This document shows, in pieces, positions 35,221 to 47,984 of a DNA stretch of 64,000 bases; within the stretch, counting starts at the first letter, position 1, and every line of letters starts with the position of its first letter. Location: contig JASDDO010000019.1 of NCBI GenBank assembly GCA_030015575.1, positions 515,750,986-515,814,985 on the forward strand, given 5' to 3'. The notes beneath the pieces were generated by a model. That model saw only the letters and a list, made by a program, of their open reading frames with translations, had not been told where the DNA came from and did no database searches. Source of the DNA: Agapanthus africanus (Eukaryota; Streptophyta; Magnoliopsida; Asparagales; Amaryllidaceae). The translations under genes were made by a program, and so were the position numbers.

Positions 35221-36150
35221 AATAAAAGAAAGTTTTCAGATATAAATGAAGCTTTTCTTTGGCATTGTAGACTTGGTCATATTAATGAAACAAAACTAAA
35301 CAAGCTACATAAAGATGGATATTTAAATCCTTTTGAATATAAATCTTATGCGACTTGTCAGTCTTGTATCAAAGGTAAAATGACCAAAACTCCATTTACT
35401 GAACACGGAGAAAGAGCTGTGGAACTCTTAAGCCTCATACATAGTAATGTATGCGGACCAATGTCTATACATGCTAGAGGTGGTTTTTCTTACTTCATTA
35501 CTTTTACTGATGATTTCTCAAGATTCGGACACGTGTTTTTGATAAAGCACAAATCCGAAGCTTTCGAGAAATTCAAGGAGTACAAACTTGAAGTAGAAAA
35601 ACAAGCAGGCTTGAGCATCAAGAAACTTCGATCAGATCGAGGTGGAGAATATTTAAATACAAAGTTTTTAGACTTCTTAAAAGAGAATGGGATTCTCTCT
35701 CAGCTCACTCCTCCTTACACACCATAACACAATGGTGTGTCAGAACGGAGGAATCGTACCCTATTAGATATGGTACGATCCATGATGTGTGATGCTAAGT
35801 TACCGCTTTCCTTTTGGGGGCATGCATTAGAGACAACGATGTATCTGTTAAACAGGGTTCCAACCAAGACCGTGTCTACCACTCCATATGAAATATGGAG
35901 TAGAAAGGACCATCTCTTAAAAGAGTTAGGATTTGGGGTTGTCCGGCTTTTGTTAAAAAGCAGAATCCAGACAAACTCGAGACACGACCGATCATGTGTA
36001 AATTTATGGGATATCCAAAACATTCATATGGATATCTATTCTACCACATGGAGGAACAAAAGGTGTTTGTTGCTCAGCATGCCACATTTTTGGAAAATGA
36101 AATCTTTACAGATAGTACTGATGGCAATGCGGTAGAACTGGAAGAGGTTC
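35221..36150 (+). pseudogene. pol: Copia A integrase, broken by a stop, a frameshift and a changed catalytic residue
   Basis: The domain would insert the cDNA into the genome. The zinc-binding HHCC set is present (His436, His441, Cys467, Cys470). The first catalytic acid of the D,D-35-E core, expected in the H.DVCGP motif, is asparagine (residue 497). The second (LRSDRGGEY, Asp560) is kept. A TAA at 35725-35727 ends the frame just before the HNGVSERRN motif that carries the third acid, and the same frame resumes after it. Near 35920-35935 the sense shifts to another frame (GCPAF, then MCKFMGYPKHSYGY). The integrase is inactive as it stands. Confidence 0.88.
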
Positions 36151-36315
36151 TAAAGACACAAATTACTCGGGACGAATTGGTTGAAACTGATGTTGCAGTA
36201 GAACTTCAAGAACCTCAGCCACTCCGGAGATCTAGTAGAACTTCTCGCCCACCAGAGAGATACTATGGGTTTCTCATTGATGGTGATAGAGAAGATTGCA
36301 CCATGGATGATAATG

Positions 36316-37400
36316 ATCCTACTAGTTTTCAGCAAGCTATCACGAGTGGTGACTCAGTGAAGTGGCTGGAAGCCATGAGATCCGAAATGGAGTCCATGTA
36401 CACCAACAAAGTATGGACTTTGGACGTTGCGCCTTCTGGGATAAAACCCGTTGGGTGCAAATGGATCTTTAAAAGAAAGATTGGTGTAGATGGACAGGTA
36501 GAGACCTTTAAAGCAAGGCTAGTAGCTAAAGGTTTTCGTCAAAGATCAGGATTGGACTATGATGAAACTTTCTCTCCAGTAGCAATGCTTAAATCCATTA
36601 GGATCCTACTTGCTATTGCTGCTCACTATGATTATGAAATCTGGCAGATGGACGTTAAAACAGCATTTCTAAATGGTGATTTAGAAGAATGCGTTTTTAT
36701 GGATCAACCAGAAGGCTTCAATGACAGTGGGAGCAGCGGGAAAGCATGTAGATTGCTTAAATCTATTTATGGATTAAAGCAGGCCTCACGAAGCTGGAAT
36801 ATCTGCTTTGATGATACAATCAAAGAGTTTGATTTTATCAAAAATATAGATGAACCATGCATTTATAAGAAGATTGTAGGGAGTACTGTCACATTTCTCG
36901 TATTGTACGTAGATGACATTCTCCTGATAGGAAATGATATTCCTATGCTTCAATCGGTCAAACTATTCTTATCATAATGGTTCTCCATGAAGGACCTAGG
37001 TGATGCCTCGTGCATTTTGGGCATTAGGATCTATAGAGATAGATCCAAAAAGTTATTGGGACTGTCCCAATCAAAGTACATAGACACCATCCTAAAAAGG
37101 TTTAGTATGGAAGATTCCAAGCGTGGTGCCTTGCCTGCTTATCATGGAATCACTCTCTCCAAGGACTTCTGTCCGAAGACTGATGAAGAGAGAGCTCGCA
37201 TAAGCGTTATACCCTACGCTTCAGCCGTAGGATCTATAATGTATGCGATGTTATGTACTCGCCCTGATGTAGCTTATGCACTAGCTGTAATAAGCAGGTA
37301 TCAATCCAACCCAGGGGAGAAACATTGGATAGCAGTGAAGAACATTCTTAAGTACTTGCGAAGGACTAAGAAATTGTTCTTGGTGTATGGTAATGGGGAT
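36316..37400 (+). pseudogene. pol: Copia A reverse transcriptase with an internal stop
   Basis: RT copies the element's RNA into DNA inside the particle. The fingers (KWIFKRKIGVDG, KARLVAKGFRQ), the palm (QMDVKTAFLNGDL) and the catalytic YVDD near 36905-36916 are present. A TAA at 36975-36977 interrupts the frame just before WFSMKDLGDAS, which continues in the same frame to LCTRPDVAYAL and HWIAVKNILKYL. An acidic linker with RRSSRTSRPPERY separates it from integrase. The catalytic core looks intact; the stop kills the full enzyme. Confidence 0.88.
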
Positions 37401-37892
37401 CTCCAGATGGAGGCCTCTACCGATTCCAACTTCCAAAGTGATAAGGATGACAGCAAATCTATCTCAGGGTTTGTATTTACCCTCAATGGAGGGGCGGTTA
37501 GTTGGAAGAGTTCCAAACAAGATACCGTTGCAGACTCCACAATGGAAGATGGGTATATTGCTGCAAATGATGCTGCCAAGGAAGCCGTCTAGATGAGGAA
37601 GTTCATCGCGGAACTAGGAGTAGTTCTAACCATTGTTGATCCAATACCATTGTATTGTGATAATAATGGAGCTATGGCGTTAGCCAAAGAACCAAGGTCC
37701 CATCAGAAATCCAGACACATCCTGAGGCGATATCATTTGATCCGGGAAATAGTAGATCGCCAGGAGATCGAGATTCGGAGAGTAGATACAAAGGATAACA
37801 CAGCGGATCCACTCACCAAGGCCCTTCCACAGCCACAGCATGAGCGACTTTTTGAGATGTTGGGTATGAGATACGCCAATAACTGGCCTTAA
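37401..37892 (+). pseudogene. pol: Copia A RNase H with an internal stop
   Basis: RNase H removes the RNA template during reverse transcription. TDSNFQSDKDDSKS stands where the family has an acidic TDSD motif, so one acid is replaced by asparagine. The ADSTMED motif also departs from the usual glutamate-rich form. A TAG at 37590-37592 breaks the frame before MRKFIAELG; the same frame runs on through LYCDNNGAMA and ADPLTKALPQ to its natural stop at 37890-37892, three bases before the polypurine tract. Confidence 0.86.
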
Positions 37893-37895
37893 TGC

Positions 37896-37906
37896 AAGTG
37901 AGAGAT
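37896..37906 (+). other. Polypurine tract of copia A
   Basis: AAGTGAGAGAT lies directly before TGTTAG, the 3' LTR start. It differs by an A from the AAGTGGGAGAT of B and D. Confidence 0.88.
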
Positions 37907-38041
37907 TGTTAGATATATATATGCCCTAGAGGCCATTATATGTATAGTGGATGCTTGGACAAGTTTATATGTATATAGATGACTTTCTTGCTCAACATGA
38001 TAGTATGCTATCTGGTTTACTTTATCTTGACATGTTGATTT
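37907..38041 (+). repeat. 3' LTR of copia A, first piece
   Basis: It matches the first 135 bases of the 5' LTR (7049 on) and stops at GTTGATTT, where element D is inserted. GATTT at 38037-38041 is the target duplication. Confidence 0.9.
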
Positions 38042-40193
38042 TGTAGGGTTGCTAGGCACACGCACAGGGGTCTACGAGGCATCAACCATGCCCGATTAAA
38101 ATTTTAGCCGTGCCGAACAACCCAAAGCCGGATCTTTAAACTAGAGTTTATGCAAAAACAAGCATGTTAAACACTTTAACACTAAGTGAGAGAGATTACA
38201 ACCTTTGTAGATCCAGTCCTTCACTTCTTAAGCTCCGTGTTGAGTTCCCATCGCTGCGATCATCGTGTTCGGACTCTCGAGAAGCTCCACGAAGAGAAAA
38301 ATGCAGTCTTGCTTCAGATCTTCGATAACAAAGATGATCTACCTTGAAGTTTCATTAACACAAACTAACACTCACTAAATAAAGTGAACACCCTCATCTA
38401 AATGGCAAGGATAGATGAGGATGATGAAGTAGGATTTTTAGCTCTCATTTATAATCTTTTTCTCACAAATAATCATCACTTAGAAAAACTAGTAAGTTTT
38501 TTTTCCATGAAAAGAAGAAGGAAGAAGAAGATGAATCAATAATAGAATCCTTTTGTGATGAATAATGTAAAGAAGATAATGATGAATAATGCAACCATGG
38601 TTGCTAAACCTTTGTAGAGAATTAACCAAGGGCTAGGGTTTGGGTTGGGTTAAAGCATGAGTCATTTGAAAATATCTTGCACAAAACAAAAAGAAACCTT
38701 CTAGAATCATCAAGAAGGAACTAACCCAAAACAAACCCTAACCTTGTTTAATCTCCACTAAACATGTTGCATTAGTTATCATATCATGTTACAATATTAT
38801 ATATCACATATATAATATTTATTGTAACAATATAAAATAATACAATTAACATATATCGCATATATATCAATGTATTACCCGAGTGAGAAAAAGAATCTTT
38901 TAGTGAGCTAATATTAGTTAATGTAATTTAATATATCATATATATTATTATACATTAAATTATCGAATCAACACTTGATCCGACAATCCGGCTATATCGC
39001 ATATAACCGACTAATACGATGACCCGGCTATATCACATATACCCGGCCGATATCTCATATCGCGAGAATCCAATACGGTATCACATACCGCATTATCCTC
39101 GGTCCCGCACATATCACATATGTGGTCCTACTCCGTTTTTCCTGAGTCAAGAAACCTCTGTGTAGGACTCTAAAGAATCGTCAATACGCCGGCAGTAGGT
39201 GATGATCATATCAAACACGCACAAGCTGCAAGCGGTCAGCTAAACGTAACAGCCACCCAGGTATTAAGCGCTCATAAGATCAACAAGAAAGCCTGTACAT
39301 TCTCCTGTGAATCCAATCAGTAACACTCCCGTACAGTCCGGTCTCGTCGTCTGATATGTCGCATATCTCGCCTAGGGGTGGTAAACGTCAGACCCCAGTA
39401 GCTTGATAAGTCGTGTCGATATGAGGTCTATAACAGTTCAAGAAACTACTGATAACACTTACCAGTAAATCTCAGCAACCCTGGCCAGGGATTTCCAGTT
39501 ATAGCCAATCGAACACAGCACAACATCAACTCCCTATACCGTGAGAGACGAATCCCCTCCTATCGCTCATTGCCTCCATGTGATTCGGGACTGTACCTAA
39601 AAGGCACCTTTTTGCACGCCCTCTTGGACGTGGTATGATGGAAATCAAAGCACAGTGGGAATCACACAAGACTCTATGACGATCTCGTGTCAACAGACTA
39701 CTCTGTACCAGTGTCACCGGAGAACTGCCATCTGACATGAGGTATAATACCATCTAGGAGTTCTCGGCGAGTCCGTCCAGTGTACCCAGTCTCTACTGAG
39801 CACCCGTACACCATCCTTGATGTCAAACACCAATGGATATGGGATCATCCATCGCCCATCGTATGGGTTAAGATGCGTATACGCTAGTCTACTCTGGTGT
39901 ATCGATGCCCTGTCTCGATACACCCTCGACTAGGAACAATTATAGGATGTACTCGCCGACTACCGTGGCCCCACTAGTATGATCTCATCATAGTCCCAGT
40001 AGTCGAGTACATATCCTAAGGGCTTTATCAACATGTAACATAGAGACAATCAGAGTACATGTTAAGATAAAGTACAACCAGATAACATACTATCATGTCG
40101 AGCGAGAAAGTCCTCCCTATATATGTCCAAGCATCCACTACAATATACATCGTATGTACAGTAATGGCCTCTAGGGCATATATATAACTAACA
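38042..40193 (-). repeat. 3' LTR of copia D (2.15 kb)
   Basis: It closely matches 46142-47984 plus 58270-58577 (a few percent difference by eye). On the minus strand it starts TGTTAGTTATATATATGCCC. The hairpin arms GATAACAC/TTACC and the TATA-rich end resemble the A LTR. No gene is seen. Confidence 0.9.
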
Positions 40194-40208
40194 ATCTCCC
40201 ACTTGCAC
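40194..40208 (-). other. Polypurine tract of copia D
   Basis: On the minus strand GTGCAAGTGGGAGAT lies before TGTTAG. Confidence 0.85.
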
Positions 40209-40249
40209 TAGGGCCATCTGTTGTGATATCACATACCCAACAATTAGCC

Positions 40250-43089
40250 GTGGTTGAAGTATCTCATACTCAACCATCCCATAAAAGTCTCTACTGGGAA
40301 AAAGGCCTTTGTGAGTGGATCCGCGCTGTTGTCCTCTGTGTCTACTCTCCTAACCTCGATCTCCCTGGAGATCAACCATCTCCATGATCAGGTGATACTA
40401 CCTAAGAATTATATCTGGATTTCTGATGGGACAGGAGTTCCTTGGCATAACCCACAACTCCATTGTCACACAATGGTAGGAACGAAGTTCATCTCATGAA
40501 CTTATATATATCCAGACTGCCTCTTTGGTAGCATCCTTGGTAACGATGTATCTTGCCTTTAATCATCTAGTAAGTCACGGTATCTAGCTTGGAACTCTTC
40601 CAACATACCGTCCCTCCACTGAGGGTAAAAACAATGCCCGCGACTGACATTCAATCGTCCTTATCACCCTGGAACCTTTCCAGTGATTCTTCCCAGGATC
40701 GATTGATACCATCTTACTGCAACTAGTGAGTATCCTAACATCCAATTAGATCTATCTCATAGATCTAAAACCCAGGATTTAGGAGGTATCACTTTGATCC
40801 TATATAGAAAATCCTTGTGATAAGCGGAGATTGACCGAGCATAGCATAGGAAACTCCTTCCCTAACAAGAGTATGTCATCCACGTACTCTACGAGGATCA
40901 CCACCATACTCCCTACTACCTTTTTGTATATACAAGGTTCATCTACCATTTTGATGAAGTCAAACTCTTTGACTACCACATCAAAACAGATGTTCCAACT
41001 CCGCGATGCTTGTTTTATCATATAAAACATCTTGCACACGTTTCCGCTGCTCCCACTGTCTATGAAGCCCTCAGGCTGTGTACTTATAGACGCTCTCTTC
41101 TAAAACATCATTTAGAAAAGCTGTCATGACACCCAACCACCAGATATCATAGTCATGGTATGTAGCCGTGCCAAGTAGGATCTGGATGGACTTAAGCATA
41201 GCTTTGAAAGTCTCAACTTTTCCATGTACACCAAGTAATCTTCTCAAGATATACTCGCTCCTGATGGGGATTTAACCCTTCAGATAAAGCAACCAAAGTC
41301 CATACTTTGTTGGTGTATAAAGATTCCATCTCAGATCGCTAAGCATCCAGCCATTCTTACAGAGTCCCACTCCTGATGGCCAGCTCGAAACTAGTTGGGT
41401 CATCATCTCATGATGCAATCCTCGCTCCCACTGTCATAGAGAAACCGAAGTATCTCTCAGGTGGGTGAGGAACCCTACTAGATCGGCGGAGAGGCTGAGG
41501 TTCGTTGGTTACTATTGAATCTTTCGGTTCTACCAAATCATCTGCTGTAGTTTGTATAGCTGGAACTCCTTCCAGTTCTACCTCATGACCACTAATTTCT
41601 TCACAAGAAATTCCCTTTCACAAAAGTGGCATGTTGAGAAACAAAACATCTTTTGTTCCTCGGTTAGGTAGAAGATATTCCCTTGCGTATGCTTGGGATA
41701 TCTAACAAACTTCCACAGATCTGACTTTGCCTCGAGCTTGTCCAGATTATGCTTTCAGACATAGGCTGGACAACCCCAAATCTTAACAAACTTAAGTTAT
41801 GGGCTCTTCCCTTTCCATATCAAATATGAAGTGGTAGGCAACTGATTTGATTTGAACCCTATTCAATAGGTATGCAGCTTCTCAAGCGCATAACACCCAA
41901 AAGGAAATAGGAAGCTCAGTAGTACTCATCATAGAGCACACCATATCATATAGGGTGCAATCGTTCCGCCCCGATACACCGATGTGCTGTGGTGTATACG
42001 GAGGAGTAATGCTGAGAGAGAATCTCATTCTCCTTTAGAATGGTCCAGGATTTTCGTGCTCAAGTATTCTCCTCCTTGATCTCATCAAAGGACATAATAC
42101 TTATACCCATTTTTGGTTCTTTACTTCTAACTTATATTCTGTGAATATCTCAAAAGGTTCAGACTTGTGTTTCAACAGGAACATATGTCCGAATCTTGAG
42201 AGATAAACAGTGGATGTAATGAAGTATAAAGAACCAGTCTTGGCATGTGTAGACAGGGGACATCATACATCAGCATGTATCAATCCCAAGAGTTCACTAA
42301 CTCTTTCTCTGTTTCCAATAAACAGAGCTGTTGTCATCTTATCTTTGTGACATGACCGGCAAGTTTCACAAGATGTAAATTCAAACTAATTTAAATATGC
42401 ATCTATATGTAACTTAGCTAGTCGGGTCGCATTGATATGACCTAGTCTACAATACCTCAAGAATGATTCGTTCATTTCTGAACTCTTCCTCTTGTGTGTG
42501 TTCTGTATACTAAGAACTGTAGTTTGATTTAGAACGTCTATGCTTTTAGACAACGTGCCTGAACCGATCAACTCTTGATATAGGAAATGTTCAAAACATT
42601 ATCGAACAATACAAAATTATATCCTTCTTTACTAATAAAGAAAATGATATGATGTTGTATATCAGGTTCGGTATCTAATAACATTCGTTCAGAATCAATG
42701 TATTCTGGTAATACAGGGTGATAGTGACCAACAGACTTGGCTGCAACACATGCACCGTTTTCTATCTCATGAAACTTATCACCCGTTCTGAGTTCTCTAC
42801 CTATCTGTAGCCCATGTAACAGATTACATATGCGGGATCCTGATCCGGTATCTCATACCCAGGATGTAAAGGATACTGAGAAACAGTTCTATGTAATGAA
42901 CACACCCGAAGATGATACATCAGCATGCATTTTCTTCGTTTGCGCATCACGGGATATCTGGTATTCCCCAATTTCCTGCTCTGTCTTATAACAATTATAA
43001 GTTGGAGCGGGACCAACGTTCCTTAGCGCAGTATAATAAGCGGGTTCGGTCAATACAGCCGTATTATTATCTTGATTAAGGCGTGACAT
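40250..43089 (-). pseudogene. pol: Copia D gag-pol with most of gag deleted and many breaks in pol
   Basis: Read on the minus strand: an ATG at 43089-43087 opens a frame with about 30 gag-like residues (LTEPAYYTAL). This runs straight into a degenerate nucleocapsid/linker (CYKTEQEIGEY, KKMHADVSSSGVFIT), so over 200 codons of gag are gone. Protease (DTGSGSRIC, near 42840) has stops just before it. The integrase zinc region is at 42386-42571 (YCRLGHINATRL; the usual first His is Tyr). The RT palm at 40800-41039 keeps QASRSWNICFD and YVDD. RNase H remains lie near 40560-40640 and the ADPLT ending near 40310. Several frameshifts and stops separate the blocks. Confidence 0.82.
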
Positions 43090-46000
43090 GGTCGCTACCT
43101 GGAGAGAGAGAGAAGAAAACACTCAGCGTGCGCTTTTACAAGATTAGATTAGTTATCAATTTATCTAATCAGGATGTCTCCCACTGTTTTAGTCAAATCT
43201 TCCTTCAAACCCTAAAAGGAAAGACTAGCCGGGATTAATTACACGCTACAAATTCGCCAATTTTTCAGCCAGGCCAGTGTCGGTACTTTGAGGGAGGTCC
43301 CCCGTGATTTCGCACGAACCTAATTAAAGTAAACCTCATTTTCCCAGGGGCGTAACCCCGTTGACACCTTTCTAGACACCTACTTGATCGGCTAATTGTA
43401 ATGTGTAAAACTCTCCCAGGAGTAACTCTTACTCGCAGCGGGTATCGGGATCCAACTATCTCATAGAAGGTATGGAATCTCATTGCAAATTTCAACACTT
43501 GAAATTCCTAATAATATTTTTCCCCTAGCGTCCCATGACCTTGACGTAGGCCAACAAACCACAGTGCGCTAGTCAAGTTCAACCCGTCATTTCTTGATTG
43601 AATTAAACCCACCCACACGACCCTTGACGCAGGCCAACAAAGTTGCACGACTACCCTAATCCAATCTGCATCATATGCATAAACAGATAAACACTAGTTA
43701 GCTACCGCACACTACGCCTTGACGCAGGCCAATAAACGTAGCACGAATACTAAGTAGGAATTATCTGAAATGAAGGAGGGCTACGACAGATTTTTATGAA
43801 AACCCTTTGCGTAATGAACTTGATATCGTTGTAGAATCGAGTAATTTTAAATGGAGTGTTTTTTAGGCTTTTCTAGTTTTGCTAAAGGGGTCACTCCCAG
43901 TGAAGGGATCGTCGGCCCTTTCCTCATCGAATAAGGTGCAGGATATTTCACAAATAACACTATGCAAAGCAAGAACTATAGAAGCAATCAAAAGACAAAC
44001 CGAGAATGCAGCATCTGCTAGTTTCACTAAAGAGGTCACTCCCGGTGAAGGGATCTCGGCTCTTTCCTTATCGAATAAGGTGCTGGATGTTCTACAAGAA
44101 ACACCGCTATGCAAAGCAAGAACTAGAGCTACCAGTTTTTAAACAAGTTTCTACAACAACTTAGGTTTCTTTTAATTTCATTAATCTCATTAATGAAGTC
44201 CCCTTTTAATATGCTTCGCAAGCATCACATTTGAAATGAAATCTACAATATAACATATATCTCATATATATAATATAAACATTCGTCTCAGGCAGTAATA
44301 TGATCTCATCACAGAACATTGCAGCAGAAGAACATATATGAAATATTGGATATACTAGGACGTCCGTGTTTTAATACGAGCCTGTATAAAACACAGATTC
44401 CACGGTCGCGATGAATAGCCAAACCCATATCCCTAGACCCCTACGAGAGTGGCAAGTAACACTGCCAATTCTAGGGTTAGGAGACCCGGTCTCGACTTCT
44501 CGAGATGGTCTCCCACTGGACCCTAGAACCCGGTTACTTGTGCTCCCCGCCTTGGGTCTACCTAATGCGGAAAAGTAAATAATATACAATGGTGACATCA
44601 TCCTCAGCCCGGAAGTGCCCCAATAAAAGAATACTACATACAAATGAATTTTACATGAATAAAAAAGAAAAAAATCTCATCTCACATAAAAACCCCGGCT
44701 ATTCAGAACGCGACGATCCAATATAACATATCACAGCAACACATAATATCTCATATCATCAACGTAAGCAAGTATGCGTATCCCGATTGTCGTTGATGTA
44801 TAGCAACGAAGCCGGCGATACATTACATACTACGCTTACGGTCACAGAAAAGAAAGTGTAAAATTACAACAGTTGGAATCCGCAACCTGCTTAGACATCG
44901 CATGCCTAACCAAATGAATTCCTTAGACATCACATGCCTAACAATTATAAACCCCGCATTTTAGTCTCATTATTGAAAACTCTTTTCAATATCAAGTCGG
45001 GCAATTCAACAAGATTCCCGACATCCAGATCGAATGCTCGTCGCAAACTTTAGTAGACGGCCGCACCCCCGGATGCCGTCGATGAAGTGCACTAAGGCGG
45101 AACACCGTTGCCGCGAGCATCTGAACGGATGCTTTTGGCGACGGGGTTCTCCTACTGTCACTTGGTCGGGGTTATGGGGCGTGGCTGTCTATTAAGTTTA
45201 CCCGGCGAGTATCCGCGTACGCTACGTGATTGCGACGGACTTTTGATCACATCAAAATTCCGTGGCAACCGATCAATTGAGACTAAATTGCTATATTTAT
45301 AATATTCAAATTAGTTATCTCATAACTACATGTGGATTCCAAATATTGTATCACATTCCAGATAAATAGACAATGTTAAACTTTACGATCGAATAATCAA
45401 ACACCCAAGATTTCCCAAATAGCTCAACACTTGAGCGGAGTTCAAAAATATCCATCACATGTCACAGTACCGATGGTCCAGCCGTAGAAGGGTCAAGCCA
45501 ATACCTCACATGTGTCACGCCGTACTGCCACAAACCCTAAGGTTTAGAGGCAGTTCGAGACGGTCACATAATCGAGTTAAGGTTTGTTGTCTTCTAGAGG
45601 GTCCACCACGTTACTTGCACGACTTAGAAAATTTCAAACTCGAGAAAAATCCAACTTTTGAAAATTTTTCGACAGGGGAAAAAGTGAGTTATTGATATCC
45701 GTTCGAACTTTTTAACAGTTTCTAAAAAATATCCGGAAAAAACTTAAACGAAATTAAATTATCCGATCGAATCAACGAGTCCCCAATACAACCCAGAAAA
45801 CTCAACACTTGAGTATAAATTAAAAATTCCCATAAATCTCAGGAAATTCGTACGGAAGTTACTGTGTAAAAAGTGCACCATAAACGCACTGTAGCGCCGC
45901 GGAACCGCCGCGGAAAGCATGTTCCTGCCACGGTTCCGCGGCGCTTTAAGCGTATTACTGGATCGTTTTTCACACAATTCCTTAGAATTCCCTGCTGATT

Positions 46001-46128
46001 TTTTTGAGCATTTTTAATTCACAAAAAATCACATTTTAAAAAAATATCCAGAGAAGGATATAAACGGGTGTTTCGGAGTTCGATCGGACTTTAAACTTCG
46101 TCTAGACTTCGCCTAAACCTCTAGCTTG
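43090..46128 (-). other. Leader of copia D (3.0 kb, non-coding)
   Basis: This is the most complete leader in the window. Moving from gag: CTTGACGCAGGCCAA-type triple repeat (43540, 43622, 43719), twin repeats of about 148 bp starting GGTCACTCCC (43887 and 44035), the GACCCCTACGAGAG...GCTCCCCGCC module (44430-44560), a stem-loop (44762-44841), a GC-rich block of about 350 bp shared only with F (44945-45330), and the copia stretch TTCTAGAGGGTCCA (45594). Near 45890-45945 lies GCGCCGCGGAACCGC..., also in the other leaders. No coding frame is convincing. Confidence 0.75.
44762..44841 (-). other. Conserved leader stem-loop, copia D
   Basis: The outer arms CGTAAGC..GTATGCGTATC and GATACATTACATACTACGCTTACG pair with bulges. 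The inner CGTTG and CAACG pair. It is the counterpart of A, B and F. Confidence 0.55.
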
Positions 46129-46140
46129 GCTCTGATACCA
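46129..46140 (-). other. Primer binding site of copia D (tRNA-iMet)
   Basis: The minus strand reads TGGTATCAGAGC followed by CAAGCTAGAG, one base from the LTR, as in A. Confidence 0.9.
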
Positions 46141-46141
46141 C

Positions 46142-47984
46142 TGTAGGGTTGCTAGGCATACGCACAGGGGTCTACGAGGCATCAACCATGCCCGATTAAA
46201 ATTTTAGCCGTGCCGAACAACCCAAAGCCGGATCTTTAAACTAGAGATTATGCGAAAAGAAGCATGTTAAACACTTTAACACTAAGTGAGAGGGATTACA
46301 ACCTTTGTAGATCTGGTCCTTCACTTATTAAGCTCCGTGTTGAGGTCCCTTCGCTGCGATCATCGTGTTCGGACTCTCGAGAGGCTCCACGAAGAGAAAG
46401 ATGCAGTCTTGCTTCAGATCTTCGATAACAAAGATGATCTACCTTGAAGTTTTATTAACACAAGCTAACACTCACTAAATGAATGAACACCCTCATCTAA
46501 ATGGCAAGGATAGATGAGGATGATGAATTAGGATTTTTAGCTCTCATTTATAATATTTTTCTCACACATAATCATCACTTAGAAAAACTAGTAAGCTTTT
46601 TTCCATGAAAAGAAGAAGGAAGAAGAAGATGAATCAATAATAGAATCCTTCTGTGATGAATAATGTAAAGAAGATAATGATGAATAATGCAACCATGGTT
46701 GCTAAACCTTTGTAGAGAATTAACCAAGGGCTAGGGTTTGGGTTGGGTTAAAGCATGAGTCATTTGAAAATATCTTGCACAAAACAAAAAGAAACCTTCT
46801 AGAATCATCAAGAAGGAACTAACCCAAACAAACCCTAACCTTGTTTAATCTCCATTAAATATGTTGCATTAGTTATTATATCATGTTACAATATTAAATA
46901 TCACATATATAATATTTATTGTAACAATATAAAATAATACAATTAACATATATCGTATATATATCAATGTATTACCCGAGTGAGAAAAAGAATCTTTTAG
47001 TGAGCTAATATTAGTTAATGTAATTTAATATATCATATATATTATTATACATTAAATTATCGAATCAACACTTGATCCGACAATCCGGCTATATCGCATA
47101 TAACGGACTAATACGATGATCCGGCTATATCGCATATACCCGGCCGATATCTCATATCGCGAGAATCCAATACGGTATCACATACCGCATTATCCTCGGT
47201 CCCGCACATATCACATATGTGCTCCTACTCCGTTTTGCCTGAGTCAAGAAACCTCTGTGTAGGACTCTAAAGAATCGTCAATACGCTGGCAGTAGGTGAT
47301 GATCATATCAAACACACACAAGCTGCAAGCGGTCAGCTAAACGTAACAGCCACCCAGGTATTGAGCGCTCAGAAGATCAACAAGCAAGCTTGTACATTCT
47401 CCTATGAATCCAATCAGTAACACTCCCGTACAGTCCGGTCTCGTCATCTGATATGTCGCATATCTCACCTAGGGGTGGTAAACGTCAGACCCCAGTAGCT
47501 TGATAAGTCATGTCGATATGAGGTCTATAACAGTTCAAGAAACTACAGATAACACTTACCAGTAAATCTCAGCAACCCTGGCCAGGGATTTCCAGTTATA
47601 GCCAATCGAACACAGCACAACGTCAACTCCCTATACCGGGAGAGACGAATCCCCTCCTATCGCTCATTGCCTCCATGTGATTCGGGACTGTACCCAAAAG
47701 CCACCTTTTTGCACGCCCTCTTGGATGTGGTATGATGGAAATCAAAGCACAGTGGGAATCACACAAGACTCTATGACGATCTCGGGTCAACAGACTACTC
47801 TGTACCAGTGTCACTGGAGAACTGCCATCTTACGTGAGGTATAATACCATCTGGGAGTTCTCGGCGAGTCCGTCCAGTGTATCCAGTCTCTACTGAGCAC
47901 CCGTACACCATCCTTGATGTCAAACACCGATGGATATGGGATTATCCATCGCCCATCATATGGGTCAAGATGCGTATACGCTAG
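46142..47984 (-). repeat. 5' LTR of copia D, left piece
   Basis: It matches 38042-39890. It is cut after GTATACGCTAG by gypsy E. GCTAG (47980-47984) is duplicated at 58265-58269, where the LTR continues. Confidence 0.92.

Noticed and set aside
40500-43100. Host gene on the minus strand
   Set aside because: All recognisable peptides (YVDD, LGHIN, DTGSGS) are copia pol remains in the right order for element D.
45525-45545. Telomere-like CCCTAA units
   Set aside because: Only isolated CCCTAA words occur, in copia leader sequence, with no tandem array.
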